Below, one piece after another: positions 48,964 to 57,122 of a DNA stretch of 64,000 nt. Numbering within the stretch: position 1 is the stretch's first letter; each line of letters opens with the position of its first letter. The translations under genes and the position numbers were made by a program. The notes beneath the pieces were generated by a model, which saw nothing but the letters and a program-made list of their open reading frames with translations, was not told the DNA's origin and ran no database searches. The stretch lies in contig NZ_CP137157.1 of the NCBI RefSeq assembly GCF_040581405.1, forward strand, positions 2,788,001 to 2,852,000, given 5' to 3'. Source of the stretch: Komagataeibacter sucrofermentans DSM 15973. Its GTDB lineage: Bacteria > Pseudomonadota > Alphaproteobacteria > Acetobacterales > Acetobacteraceae.

Positions 48964-50037
48964 TCAAAAAATACCGGCCCTGCGTGCAACCTTTACGCAT
49001 TTGTCCATAAGCGAGGGCAGCGCCACGGCTGCGTCACCGGGGTAATGCACGCATCCCGCCGCCGCCATACTGTTGGGAAAGGCCGCAATCCGCGCTGCGT
49101 ACACATCCACCAGCAGGGTGAAATGGGTGAAGACATGCTTCACCTGCCCCACCATGCGCCAGTGTGGTTGCAGGCGGGGCGCTGCCGGGGCAAGGCTCAG
49201 CGCCTCGGCCTCGGGCCACGGGTCATCGCGCCAGTGCGGCCCCGGCAGGCCCATCATGCCGCCAAGCAGCCCCTTTTCGGGGCGGCGGACCAGCAGCAGG
49301 CCCCCGGCTTCATCCACAAGGCAGAAATGCACGCCATGGCGCACGGGCCGCACGGGCTTGGGCGCCCGGCGCGGCAGGGTGGCGGCAATGCCCTGCGCAT
49401 GGCCCGCGCAGGCTTCACGCCACGGGCACAGCACGCAGGCGGGATTGCGCGGCGTGCAGATGCCTGCCCCGAGGTCAAACAGGGCCTGCGCGAAATCGGA
49501 GGGGCGGGCTTTCGCCTGCGCATCCGCGTTCAGGGTTATGGCGCGGGCGGCAATGGCCTTGCGGGCACCGGGCAGCGGGTCGGTCAGGGCGAACAGGCGG
49601 CTGGTCACGCGCTCCACGTTGCCATCCACCGGCACCACGGGGCGGCCAAAGGCGATGGCGGCAATGGCCGCTGCCGTATAGGCTCCGACTCCCGGCAGTT
49701 CCAGCAACCCTTCCACCGTATCGGGAAAGCTGCCGCCCCGCGCCGCCACAGCCTGCGCGCAGGCGTGCAGGTTGCGCGCGCGGGCATAGTAGCCAAGCCC
49801 CGCCCACAGCGCCATGACCCGGTCCTGCGGGGCGCGGGCCAGCGCCGTGACATCGGGGAAGGCGGCAAGGAAGCGCTCGAAATAGGGCATGACCGCCGTA
49901 ACCGTGGTCTGCTGGAGCATGATCTCGCTCAGCCAGACCCGATAGGGATCAATGTTCTGGCCGGGCAGCGCGCGCCATGGCAGAATGCGACGGTGCCGGT
50001 CATACCAGCGTAACAGATCGGTAGCACAAGGTAACAC
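48964..50037 (-). CDS. mutY: A/G-specific adenine DNA glycosylase MutY
   Basis: About 357 residues. It removes adenine mispaired with 8-oxoguanine. The N-terminal RRILPWRALPGQNIDPYRVW, the helix-hairpin-helix ELPGVGAYTAAAIAAIAFGR with catalytic Asp in PVVPVDGNVERVTSR, and the [4Fe-4S] cluster Cys pattern in CTPRNPACVLCPWREAC are all present. A C-terminal NUDIX-like 8-oxoG recognition domain covers about residues 225-350. The GTG at 50037 is the likeliest start; the longer open frame overlaps the divergent DUF721 gene and is artefactual. Confidence 0.95.
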   Translation of the reverse strand: MLPCATDLLRWYDRHRRILPWRALPGQNIDPYRVWLSEIMLQQTTVTAVMPYFERFLAAFPDVTALARAPQDRVMALWAGLGYYARARNLHACAQAVAARGGSFPDTVEGLLELPGVGAYTAAAIAAIAFGRPVVPVDGNVERVTSRLFALTDPLPGARKAIAARAITLNADAQAKARPSDFAQALFDLGAGICTPRNPACVLCPWREACAGHAQGIAATLPRRAPKPVRPVRHGVHFCLVDEAGGLLLVRRPEKGLLGGMMGLPGPHWRDDPWPEAEALSLAPAAPRLQPHWRMVGQVKHVFTHFTLLVDVYAARIAAFPNSMAAAGCVHYPGDAAVALPSLMDKCVKVARRAGIF

Positions 50038-50047
50038 GGACCCGTTT

Positions 50048-50548
50048 ATGACGAACCCGCCGCCACGCAGCAAGAAAAAGAACGAAGCCGCCGCCGCTCC
50101 CGAGCCGCCGCGCCGGGCCTTCCGTGCGCGCAGCATGGCCGCCCTGCTGCCACAGATCAGCCAGCCGGTCTTTCGCAAGCAGTCGGCTGCCGCGGTGCAG
50201 GTCATGACGGACTGGGCGGATATTGTCGGCCCCCATCTGGCCACCCTGACCGTGCCGCGCAAACTCTCGGCCGGCACGCTGACGGTGGGCTGCCAGGGGC
50301 CTGTGGCGATGGAACTGCAACACCTTGCCCCCACCGTTATTGCCCGCATCAACACCACCTGCGGGCACGGCGTGGTCAAGCGGCTGAAAATGGTGCAGGA
50401 CCTGCTGGCCCCGCCCCAACAGGCCGCATCCCCTGCCCCGCCGCGCACACCGCCCCCGCCAGTGAAAATTGACGATATGCCCGACGGCCCGCTGAAAGAG
50501 GCGCTGGAATCGCTCGGCGGATGGCTCCGCGCCCGGCAGGACCGCTGA
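50048..50548 (+). CDS. DUF721 (DciA-like) protein
   Basis: 166 residues. A basic, Pro-rich N-terminus precedes the DUF721 domain (VMTDWADIVGPHLATLTVPR, GTLTVGCQGPVAMELQHLAP) and a Pro-rich tail. DUF721 includes DciA, the ancestral loader of the replicative helicase DnaB, though in Alphaproteobacteria this mutY-linked copy has not been proven to have that role as far as I know. It is divergent from mutY with only 10 bases between start codons. Confidence 0.8.
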   Translation: MTNPPPRSKKKNEAAAAPEPPRRAFRARSMAALLPQISQPVFRKQSAAAVQVMTDWADIVGPHLATLTVPRKLSAGTLTVGCQGPVAMELQHLAPTVIARINTTCGHGVVKRLKMVQDLLAPPQQAASPAPPRTPPPPVKIDDMPDGPLKEALESLGGWLRARQDR

Positions 50549-50553
50549 AAAAC

Positions 50554-50634
50554 GAAAGTTTTTGGTGAGGCTTTTTCCAAAAAGCTTTGAAAGAACAGCG
50601 CCTTTTTAAAAAAGACGACACCCAAAACCTTTTA
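50554..50634 (-). repeat. Three-stem palindromic repeat, copy 8
   Basis: Reverse orientation and close to full length: right arm GAAAGTTTTTGGTG, hairpin 2 (GGCTTTTTCC/AAAAAGCTTT, imperfect), hairpin 1 (GCGCCTTTTTAAAAAAGACG, imperfect) and left arm CACCCAAAACCTTTT. It begins 5 bases after the DUF721 stop. Confidence 0.85.
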
Positions 50635-50818
50635 TCTGTCAGGTGCCATCGGGTCGGCAGGGCCATCGCTCCAGCGTGGAGCCCACTGTCATGAAAACGC
50701 CCTGTTGTGAAGGTTTTCTACCGCGCAACATCACGGAACGGTGAGGTAACGGGGCTGGATATCTGGCCAATCCATGCCAATATCGGCTTTGCAATGGTAC
50801 ACAAAAGGAACCCGTCAG

Positions 50819-51151
50819 ATGCGTAAGTTGGCCCTGCTGCTGGCTGTATCCATGGGACTGGTTGGCGTATTGCCCGCTCCTGCTGCCCATGCCTGGGGTG
50901 GTGGCTGGCGGGGTGGCCCGGGCTGGGGCGGCGGCTGGCACCGTGGCTGGGGCTGGGGTGGTTTTGGCATGGGCATGGCCGCTGGCACGGCGCTGGGTGT
51001 GGCCATGTCGCCCTATCGCTATCGCTACCGGCCTTATGGCTACGGGTATGGCTATCCGGTTTACGGCTATCCGCCGCCGCCCTACCCGGTTTATGCCTAT
51101 CCGCCGCCACCACCCCCGCCACCTCCGGCCTATTACGGTTATTACCCCTAG
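50819..51151 (+). CDS. Secreted Gly/Trp- and Pro/Tyr-rich protein
   Basis: 110 residues. Signal peptide MRKLALLLAVSMGLVGVLPA with cleavage after AHA. The mature protein has GGGW/GWGW units (about residues 25-50), an Ala/Gly helix (GMAAGTALGVAM), then YRYRYRPYGYGYGY and a PPPP/YPVYAYP tail. It shares the signal-plus-GW layout of the product at 46983 but is shorter. Probably surface or periplasmic and structural; not a family I can name. AAGGAA precedes the ATG. Confidence 0.75.
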   Translation: MRKLALLLAVSMGLVGVLPAPAAHAWGGGWRGGPGWGGGWHRGWGWGGFGMGMAAGTALGVAMSPYRYRYRPYGYGYGYPVYGYPPPPYPVYAYPPPPPPPPPAYYGYYP

Positions 51152-51172
51152 GATCTGAGACGGAGGAAAGCT

Positions 51173-51212
51173 TCGTAAAGATGCCGTCCTTTAAAAAGAC
51201 GGCACCCAAACA
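51173..51212 (-). repeat. Three-stem palindromic repeat, copy 9 (partial)
   Basis: Hairpin 1 (GCCGTCCTTTAAAAAGACGGC) and the left arm CACCCAAAC are kept in reverse orientation; only CGTAAAG remains of the hairpin 2 side. It lies between the Gly/Trp/Tyr-rich gene and the convergent trpF, 3 bases from the trpF stop. Confidence 0.75.
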
Positions 51213-51215
51213 CAT

Positions 51216-51842
51216 TCAGGGACTACGGGCCGCCCGCACGAATTCACGGATCAACGCAGGCGACTTGATGCCGGGAGCCGTCTCCACCCCGGATGAAACA
51301 TCCACCGCCCGCGCCCCGCTGCGGGCAACGGCCTCGCACACGTTATCGGGGCGCAGGCCACCGGCCAGCATCCACGGGGCCGGTGCCTGCCAACCCTCGG
51401 TCAGGCTCCAGTCAAACACCTGCGCATTGCCACCGGGGCGCTGTGCGCCTGCGGGCGGGCGGGATTCAATCACCAGACCATCCACAGTACAGCTTTGCGG
51501 CAGGTCGGCGCGGGTAGCGATACCGGCGGCCAGCCATGCCGGCACGCCAAACCGGGCGCGGATGGCGGCGGCACGGGCGGGGGTGTCATAGATCTGCACT
51601 CCATCGAGTGCGATCGTATCCAGCACGTGACGGATTTCATCATCCGTCGGGCGCACGAACAGGCCGATGGCGCGCGGGCCGCCGGGCGGCAGGCGGCGCA
51701 CCAGCGGAGCGGCCTGCAGGGCCGTGACATGGCGGGGCGAGCGGCTGAAAAACACGAACCCCACCCAGTCGGCCCCGGCCGCACAGGCAGCGTCCAGTCC
51801 CACTTCGTCGCGGATGCCGCATATCTTGACCTTGACCGTCAT
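51216..51842 (-). CDS. trpF: Phosphoribosylanthranilate isomerase
   Basis: 208 residues, a TIM barrel that isomerises phosphoribosylanthranilate in tryptophan synthesis. VKICGIRDEVGLDAACAAG carries the catalytic Cys; the general acid Asp lies in AVDVSSGVETAPGIK; WMLAGGLRPDNV binds phosphate. trpB and trpA do not follow, so the usual trpFBA cluster is broken here. It is preceded on the same strand by pyrF across repeat copy 10. Confidence 0.96.
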   Translation of the reverse strand: MTVKVKICGIRDEVGLDAACAAGADWVGFVFFSRSPRHVTALQAAPLVRRLPPGGPRAIGLFVRPTDDEIRHVLDTIALDGVQIYDTPARAAAIRARFGVPAWLAAGIATRADLPQSCTVDGLVIESRPPAGAQRPGGNAQVFDWSLTEGWQAPAPWMLAGGLRPDNVCEAVARSGARAVDVSSGVETAPGIKSPALIREFVRAARSP

Positions 51843-51876
51843 GATGATCCCGCCGCCTTTTAATATGTAAATTTAT

Positions 51877-51959
51877 AAAAGTTTCCGGGTGCCGCCTTTT
51901 TTCAAAAAGGCAGCGTTCTTTTCGAAGCTTTTTGAAAAAAGCTTCACCAAAAACTTTTT
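51877..51959 (+). repeat. Three-stem palindromic repeat, copy 10
   Basis: Full length. Arms AAAAGTTTCCGGGTG and CACCAAAAACTTTTT; hairpin 1 GCCGCCTTTTTTC/AAAAAGGCAGC; hairpin 2 GAAGCTTTTTG/AAAAAAGCTTC. It lies 1 base from the pyrF stop and 35 bases upstream of the trpF start. Confidence 0.92.
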
Positions 51960-51960
51960 C

Positions 51961-52680
51961 TCAGGAGAGGGCCGTTTCCAGTTCGGCGGCAATCGCGGCA
52001 GCAGCGGCTGCCGTGTCTGCGGCACGGGTAATGGGGCGGCCCACCACAATCCAGTCTGCCCCGGCGGCACTGGCCTGTGCCGGGGTCATGACCCGCTTCT
52101 GGTCGCCCAGCGCGCTGCCTGCCGGGCGGATGCCTGGCACCACCAGCACCGGCTTATGACCAAGTGCCGCACGCAGCGGCGCGATCTCGTGCGAGGAACA
52201 GACCAGCCCATCCGCGCCGGAGTCCATGGCCAGCGCGCCAAGACGCAGCACCTGCGCCTCCACGCTGCCTTCCACCCCGGTTTCGTGCAGGGCGGCCTCG
52301 TCCATGCTGGTCAGCACGGTCACGGCCAGCAGCAGCGGGCGGGCGCCTTCGGGAAAGGTCTCGTCAATCGCCTTGCGGGCGGCGGCGATCATGGCGCGGC
52401 CACCGCTGGCGTGGATGGTCAGCATGGCAGGCCGGAGTGCGGCAAGGCTGCCAATGGCCGAGGCCACGGTGTTGGGAATGTCGTGCAGTTTCAGGTCAAG
52501 AAAAAGCGGGCTGTCGCCTGCCGCCTTGCGCACCGCATCGAGCCCGCAGGCATAGGTGAACTCAAGCCCCAGCTTGACCATGCCTGCATGCCCCGCCACC
52601 TGCTCGCGCCAGCGCACGGCCTGTGCCGTATCCTTGGTGTCGAGGGCAACGATCAGGCGGGTGGACCGTCCATGGCTCAT
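51961..52680 (-). CDS. pyrF: Orotidine 5'-phosphate decarboxylase
   Basis: 239 residues. It converts OMP to UMP. The N-terminal RLIVALDTKD, the catalytic charged network LFLDLKLHDIPNTVASAIG and the phosphate-binding VVPGIRPAG and WIVVGRPITRA are intact. The ATG at 52680 with GGAG eight bases upstream is used; the open frame upstream is Pro/Arg-rich and overlaps the lapA-like gene. It follows the LapA-domain gene closely, probably in one transcript. Confidence 0.96.
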   Translation of the reverse strand: MSHGRSTRLIVALDTKDTAQAVRWREQVAGHAGMVKLGLEFTYACGLDAVRKAAGDSPLFLDLKLHDIPNTVASAIGSLAALRPAMLTIHASGGRAMIAAARKAIDETFPEGARPLLLAVTVLTSMDEAALHETGVEGSVEAQVLRLGALAMDSGADGLVCSSHEIAPLRAALGHKPVLVVPGIRPAGSALGDQKRVMTPAQASAAGADWIVVGRPITRAADTAAAAAAIAAELETALS

Positions 52681-52720
52681 TGGCGGTGCTCCAGAGGCAG
52701 AAATGGCGGGTTGGTCAGGA

Positions 52721-53134
52721 TCAGGAATGCTCGGGGGGCTTGGGCAGTTGCGGGGCCGCCTCGGGGGCCGGGGCCACCTCGGGTGCGGGCTGCGTCTCGA
52801 CCGGCGCGGCGGCATAAGCCTTGAGCATGGGGGAATCAGCCGGGGCCGATGTCAGGCCCTGAGGGCGGGCGGGCGCATCGGTATCAGGCAGGCTGGCGCG
52901 CAGGGTGCGCAGTTCCTGTTCGGCGCGGCGCGCGCGGCGGATCTGGCGCAGCACCACGATCCAGACACTGGCCGAGCCGGTGGCATAGAACAGGGCGGCC
53001 ACCAGCAGCGCAAGCACGCCGGGGGATGACGTCCATTTCCACTGCAGCCATGACAGTTCCACGGGCGCCTGGTTGCAGGCCGCGAAAATGATCAGTGCCA
53101 CCGTCACGGGCAGGGTGATGAAAAGACGTATCAT
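52721..53134 (-). CDS. LapA-domain (DUF1049) inner-membrane protein
   Basis: 137 residues. Two membrane segments (IRLFITLPVTVALIIFAACN and PGVLALLVAALFYATGSASV) flank a short loop with the VELSWLQWKW segment. A basic coiled stretch (RQIRRARRAEQELRTLRASL) and an Ala/Pro-rich tail follow. In E. coli LapA (YciS) with LapB regulates LPS synthesis through FtsH/LpxC. LapA next to pyrF is a common arrangement. No lapB is adjacent. Confidence 0.85.
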   Translation of the reverse strand: MIRLFITLPVTVALIIFAACNQAPVELSWLQWKWTSSPGVLALLVAALFYATGSASVWIVVLRQIRRARRAEQELRTLRASLPDTDAPARPQGLTSAPADSPMLKAYAAAPVETQPAPEVAPAPEAAPQLPKPPEHS

Positions 53135-53254
53135 GACCCTGTTCCCTACCCCCAACAACCAGCCCCTGCAAGAAAATCAATTCATACGGCGCTGGCTTGA
53201 TCGCGTGGCACGGACATGGTTGCCTGTACCACACAGGGTGCAGGGAGCGGGGCA

Positions 53255-53545
53255 ATGGGCAAGGTTGTCGTTTTTCGCAACACGGCGCGACGTGATGAAT
53301 CCTGGGCGGTGGAAGCCCGCACCGGGCGCGAGACGCGCATCGCCAGCATCTATGCCACCCGCGCCGCAGCCGAGGCCGACTGCGTGTGGCGCAACAGCCA
53401 GGTCGCGGCCTATCGCGCCTTTCTTGAGCGCAATGCGGTGGCCGTGCCGCATTACAGCATCCGCCCCTATCGCCGCGCCGACCTGCCCCGCGCCTGGCGC
53501 CCGCTGCCCGCGCTGGGCTTTCTGCATGGGCAGTGCCGCTCATGA
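53255..53545 (+). CDS. Small conserved-looking protein of unknown function
   Basis: 96 residues, no domain recognised. The N-terminal half looks like a small alpha/beta fold (GKVVVFRNTARRDESWAVEA, RIASIYATRAAAEADCVWRN) and the C-terminal half is rich in Arg, Pro and Tyr. No signal peptide or membrane segment. GGGAGCGGGGCA precedes the ATG. Repeat copy 11 follows 5 bases after the stop. Confidence 0.6.
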   Translation: MGKVVVFRNTARRDESWAVEARTGRETRIASIYATRAAAEADCVWRNSQVAAYRAFLERNAVAVPHYSIRPYRRADLPRAWRPLPALGFLHGQCRS

Positions 53546-53549
53546 ATGG

Positions 53550-53621
53550 ATTGGTGCCGCCTTTTTGAAAAAAGACGGCATGCTTTCAAAGCTTTTTGAA
53601 AAAAGCTTCACCAAAAACATC
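53550..53621 (+). repeat. Three-stem palindromic repeat, copy 11
   Basis: Left arm reduced to TTGGTG. Hairpin 1 GCCGCCTTTTTG/AAAAAAGACGGC, hairpin 2 AAAGCTTTTTG/AAAAAAGCTTC, right arm CACCAAAAACATC. Confidence 0.88.
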
Positions 53622-53789
53622 TCCAGGTTTTCACGCTTCTTGTTTGCCACGGCCTTTGCGCCCGCCCGTCCTTGACGATCTGCCTGATCCGTTGCTGTCA
53701 TACGTCCCGCCCGCGCGCCCTGGGGTGTGGTATAAAGCGCGGTCAGGCCCATGACAGGCCACCAGCCGATTGCAGCAAACGGAGATTTC

Positions 53790-55196
53790 ATGACCGCGAC
53801 CGCCTCCTCCCTTTCTCCCGTTCTGGAACAGGCGGACCGCACGCTCGATGCGGCCCTTGAGCGGCTTTTTGCCTTCCTGCGCATTCCCAGCATTTCCACC
53901 CAGCCTGAACATGCCGATGACTGCAGGCGCGCGGCACAGTGGCTGCGTGATGAACTCGATGGCCTCGGCTTTGACGTGACCCTGCACGAAACCCCCGGTC
54001 ACCCCATTCTTGTTGCCCACGACCGCACGCCGCCCGCAGGCCCGCATGTGCTGTTCTATGGCCACTACGACGTGCAGCCCGTCGATCCGCTGGAATTGTG
54101 GGAAAGCGGGCCATTCGAGCCGAAGCTGGTCATGGGAGAAAATGGCACGAAGCGCATCGTCGCCCGGGGCGCATCGGATGACAAAGGCCAGGTCATGACC
54201 TTTATCGAGGCCATCCGCGCCATCCGCACGACAAACGGGCAGATGCCGGTGCGCATCTCGCTGCTGATCGAAGGCGAGGAAGAATGTGGCGGCCCCAGCC
54301 TGCTGCCCTTCATGGAAACGCACCGCGATGAACTGCGCGCCGATGTCGGCCTGATCTGCGATACCGCCATGCTGCCCGGCGTGCCCGCCATCACCACCAC
54401 GCTGCGCGGCATGGTGGGCGAGGAAGTGCATCTGCGCTGTGCCTCCCGTGACCTGCATTCGGGCATTTATGGAAATGCCGCGCGCAACCCCGCCGAGGTG
54501 CTGTGCCGGGTGCTCTCCTCCATCCGCGATGAGGCGACCGGGCGGGTCACGCTGCCCGGCTTTTATGCAGGCGTGCACGACCCTGCCCCCGAACTGCGCG
54601 CGCGCTGGCGCGAGATTGCGCCCGATGACGCAACATTTCTGGGCGAAGTCGGGCTGTCGCGCCCGGCGGGTGAGAAAGGCTATACCGCCATCGAGCAGAC
54701 ATGGTGCCGCCCCAGCTTCGAGATCAATGGCATTTCCAGCGGTTATGCTGGCGCAGGCTTCAAGACCGTGCTGCCCGGCGAGGCCGTGGCCAAGGTGTCG
54801 TTCCGGCTCGTCGCCGGGCAGGACCCGGTGCATATCCGCCAGGCTTTCTGCAGCCATGTCCGCAACCTGCTGCCCGAGGACTGCACGGTTACCTTCACGC
54901 CCTGCGGCGGATCGGTGGCCAGCACCCTGCCCGATGATGCCTTTGGCCTGAAACCCGCCCTCAACGCACTGGGCGAGGAATGGAACACCCCTGCGGTGAC
55001 CATCGGTTGTGGCGGCTCGATTCCGGTTGCCGCCGACATGCAGCGCGTGCTGGGCATGCCCGCCCTGCTGGTGGGCTTTGCGCTCGATGATGACCGCGCC
55101 CATTCGCCCAACGAGAAATATGACCTGACCTCCTTCCACAAGGGCATGCGCTCGTGGGTCCGCATCCTGCACGCCATGGCCACGACCGATGCCTGA
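53790..55196 (+). CDS. M20-family metallo-dipeptidase
   Basis: 468 residues. Zinc ligands and catalytic residues are visible: [11 protein letters not shown] (His, Asp), [11 protein letters not shown] (bridging Asp), [11 protein letters not shown] (catalytic Glu pair), ICDTAML and the C-terminal His. The dimerisation domain covers about residues 210-370. It probably hydrolyses dipeptides in the cytosol. ACGGAG precedes the ATG. It overlaps pdxA by eight bases and so shares an mRNA with the vitamin B6 genes, although its function is not known to be linked. Confidence 0.93.
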   Translation: MTATASSLSPVLEQADRTLDAALERLFAFLRIPSISTQPEHADDCRRAAQWLRDELDGLGFDVTLHETPGHPILVAHDRTPPAGPHVLFYGHYDVQPVDPLELWESGPFEPKLVMGENGTKRIVARGASDDKGQVMTFIEAIRAIRTTNGQMPVRISLLIEGEEECGGPSLLPFMETHRDELRADVGLICDTAMLPGVPAITTTLRGMVGEEVHLRCASRDLHSGIYGNAARNPAEVLCRVLSSIRDEATGRVTLPGFYAGVHDPAPELRARWREIAPDDATFLGEVGLSRPAGEKGYTAIEQTWCRPSFEINGISSGYAGAGFKTVLPGEAVAKVSFRLVAGQDPVHIRQAFCSHVRNLLPEDCTVTFTPCGGSVASTLPDDAFGLKPALNALGEEWNTPAVTIGCGGSIPVAADMQRVLGMPALLVGFALDDDRAHSPNEKYDLTSFHKGMRSWVRILHAMATTDA

Positions 55197-56178
55197 GGTT
55201 ACCCCTCCTCTTGCCCTGACCATGGGCGACCCGGCCGGGATCGGGCCGGAAATCACCGCAGGCGCCTGGCGGGCCATGCGGGCAGGTGATACGGCCTTTG
55301 CCGTGATTGGCGATGCAGCCCTGATTGCCCGCTCCGGCGTGCCGGTGCGCGAGATTGGCAGCATTGGCGAGGCCACGGGCGTGTTTGCCGATGCCGTGCC
55401 GGTGCTGCCGGTCACGCTGGCCGCCCCCGTTCACCCCGGCCAGCCGGACAGCCGCAATGCGGATGCCATCACCACATCCATCGCGCGCGCGGTGGAACTT
55501 GCTCGCCACGGGCATGCGGCGGGCGTGGTGACCAACCCCATCAGCAAGATCGTGCTCAAAAAGGCGGGGTTCGCCTATCCCGGCCATACGGAATATCTCG
55601 CCGCCCTATGCAACGTGCCGGGGCGCGAGGTGATGATGCTGGCCTGCCCGGAGCTGCGCGTGGTGCCCGTCACGATTCATGTCAGCCTGCGCCGCGCGCT
55701 TGATGAACTCACTACCGAAGGCATCATCGCCGCCACCCGCACCACCTATGCGGCCCTGATCCGGGATTTCGGCATTGCCCGCCCACGCATCGCCATGGCG
55801 GGGCTGAACCCGCATGCGGGCGAAGGCGGCACCATGGGCACGGAAGAACAGACCATCATCATCCCCGCCATCGAGGCGCTGCGCGCACACGGCATGGATG
55901 TAAGCGGCCCGTGGCCACCGGACACCATGTTCACGCCTCCCGCTCGCGCGCGCTATGACGTGGCGATGTGCATGTATCACGATCAGGCGCTGATCCCGCT
56001 CAAGACCATCGACATGACGCAGGGGGTCAACACCACGCTGGGGCTGCCCATCATCCGCACATCGCCCGATCACGGCACCGCCTTCGATATTGCAGGCCAC
56101 GGCACGGCTGACCCTTCCAGCCTTGTCGCAGCCCTGCGCATGGCCATGCAGATGGCCGAACACAGGAACAGGTCATGA
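55189..56178 (+). CDS. pdxA: 4-hydroxythreonine-4-phosphate dehydrogenase
   Basis: 329 residues. An NAD-dependent enzyme of the DXP-dependent vitamin B6 pathway; its product is used by PdxJ. Family segments include [15 protein letters not shown] at the start, [20 protein letters not shown] with [25 protein letters not shown] (metal-binding His) and [14 protein letters not shown]. It overlaps the dipeptidase gene by eight bases and pdxJ by four. Confidence 0.97.
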   Translation: MPEVTPPLALTMGDPAGIGPEITAGAWRAMRAGDTAFAVIGDAALIARSGVPVREIGSIGEATGVFADAVPVLPVTLAAPVHPGQPDSRNADAITTSIARAVELARHGHAAGVVTNPISKIVLKKAGFAYPGHTEYLAALCNVPGREVMMLACPELRVVPVTIHVSLRRALDELTTEGIIAATRTTYAALIRDFGIARPRIAMAGLNPHAGEGGTMGTEEQTIIIPAIEALRAHGMDVSGPWPPDTMFTPPARARYDVAMCMYHDQALIPLKTIDMTQGVNTTLGLPIIRTSPDHGTAFDIAGHGTADPSSLVAALRMAMQMAEHRNRS

Positions 56179-56921
56179 GCGCATCTTCTCCCGCCGCCAT
56201 CCGGCTGGGCGTAAACATCGATCACGTCGCCACCGTGCGCAATGCACGCGGCGGCACGCATCCCGACCCGGTAAAAGCCGCCCTGCTGGCCCAGAAATCG
56301 GGGGCTGATGGCATTACCGCCCACCTGCGCGAGGACCGTCGCCACATCCGTGATGCCGACCTTGAGCGCCTGCGCGCGGAACTTGCCATTCCGCTGAACA
56401 TGGAAATGGCCGCAACCGAGGAAATGACCACCATCGCCACCCGCCTGCGCCCCCATGCGTGCTGCCTGGTGCCCGAACGGCGGCAGGAAGTCACGACCGA
56501 GGGCGGGCTGGACGTGCTGGGGCAGGCCGCAACGCTGGCCCCGCGCATTGCACGACTCAATGACGCGGGCATCCGTGTTTCGCTGTTCATCGACCCCGAT
56601 GCCGCGCAGATTGAAACCGCGGCAAAACTGGGCGCCGCCGTGGTGGAACTGCATACCGGCGCCTATGCCGATGCACCCGATACGGCTGCCCGCGCGGTGG
56701 AGCTCGGCCGCCTGACCATAGGCGCCGCCCATGCCGCGCGGTGCGGGCTGGAAGTGCATGCGGGCCACGGCCTGACTTACGATAACGTGCCCCCCATCGC
56801 AGCCCTGCCGCAGGTGATGGAACTCAATATCGGGCATTTCCTGATCGGGCAGGCCATTTTTGACGGGCTGCCCGCGGTCATCGGGCACATGAAGGCCGTG
56901 ATTGCTGCGGCGCGGGCGTGA
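56175..56921 (+). CDS. pdxJ: Pyridoxine 5'-phosphate synthase
   Basis: 248 residues, a TIM barrel forming pyridoxine 5'-phosphate from 1-deoxyxylulose 5-phosphate and the PdxA product. [45 protein letters not shown] and the C-terminal [11 protein letters not shown] and [14 protein letters not shown] are conserved. It is the last gene of dipeptidase-pdxA-pdxJ. Confidence 0.97.
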   Translation: MSASSPAAIRLGVNIDHVATVRNARGGTHPDPVKAALLAQKSGADGITAHLREDRRHIRDADLERLRAELAIPLNMEMAATEEMTTIATRLRPHACCLVPERRQEVTTEGGLDVLGQAATLAPRIARLNDAGIRVSLFIDPDAAQIETAAKLGAAVVELHTGAYADAPDTAARAVELGRLTIGAAHAARCGLEVHAGHGLTYDNVPPIAALPQVMELNIGHFLIGQAIFDGLPAVIGHMKAVIAAARA

Positions 56922-56941
56922 TGAAGCCACGGCAAGGCAGA

Positions 56942-57023
56942 TAAAAGTTTTTGGGTGCTGCCTTTTTTCAAAAAGGCGGTGTTCTTCGAAGCTTTTTGAA
57001 AAAAGCTTCACCAAAAACTTTTA
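56942..57023 (+). repeat. Three-stem palindromic repeat, copy 12 (best preserved)
   Basis: Outer arms TAAAAGTTTTTGGGTG and CACCAAAAACTTTTA pair along 15 bp with one bulged G. Hairpin 1 is CTGCCTTTTT/AAAAAGGCGG and hairpin 2 is GAAGCTTTTT/AAAAAGCTTC. It makes a good reference copy. It lies 20 bases after pdxJ. Confidence 0.95.
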
Positions 57024-57122
57024 TGATTTCAGTGTTTTATTGGGGCTGCTTTTTCAGGCAGTCTCCAAAGGCACGACCACCGGACCAAAGGGGCACGCCT
57101 GCCCCCTCCGCCCGGTTCATCA

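Noticed and set aside
50048-50625. MutY extended by about 190 residues at its N-terminus
   Set aside because: The open frame overlaps the divergent DUF721 gene, includes translated repeat sequence and has no similarity to MutY.
53631-55415. Minus-strand open frame opposite the dipeptidase/pdxA genes
   Set aside because: The plus-strand products carry full catalytic motifs; this is a shadow.
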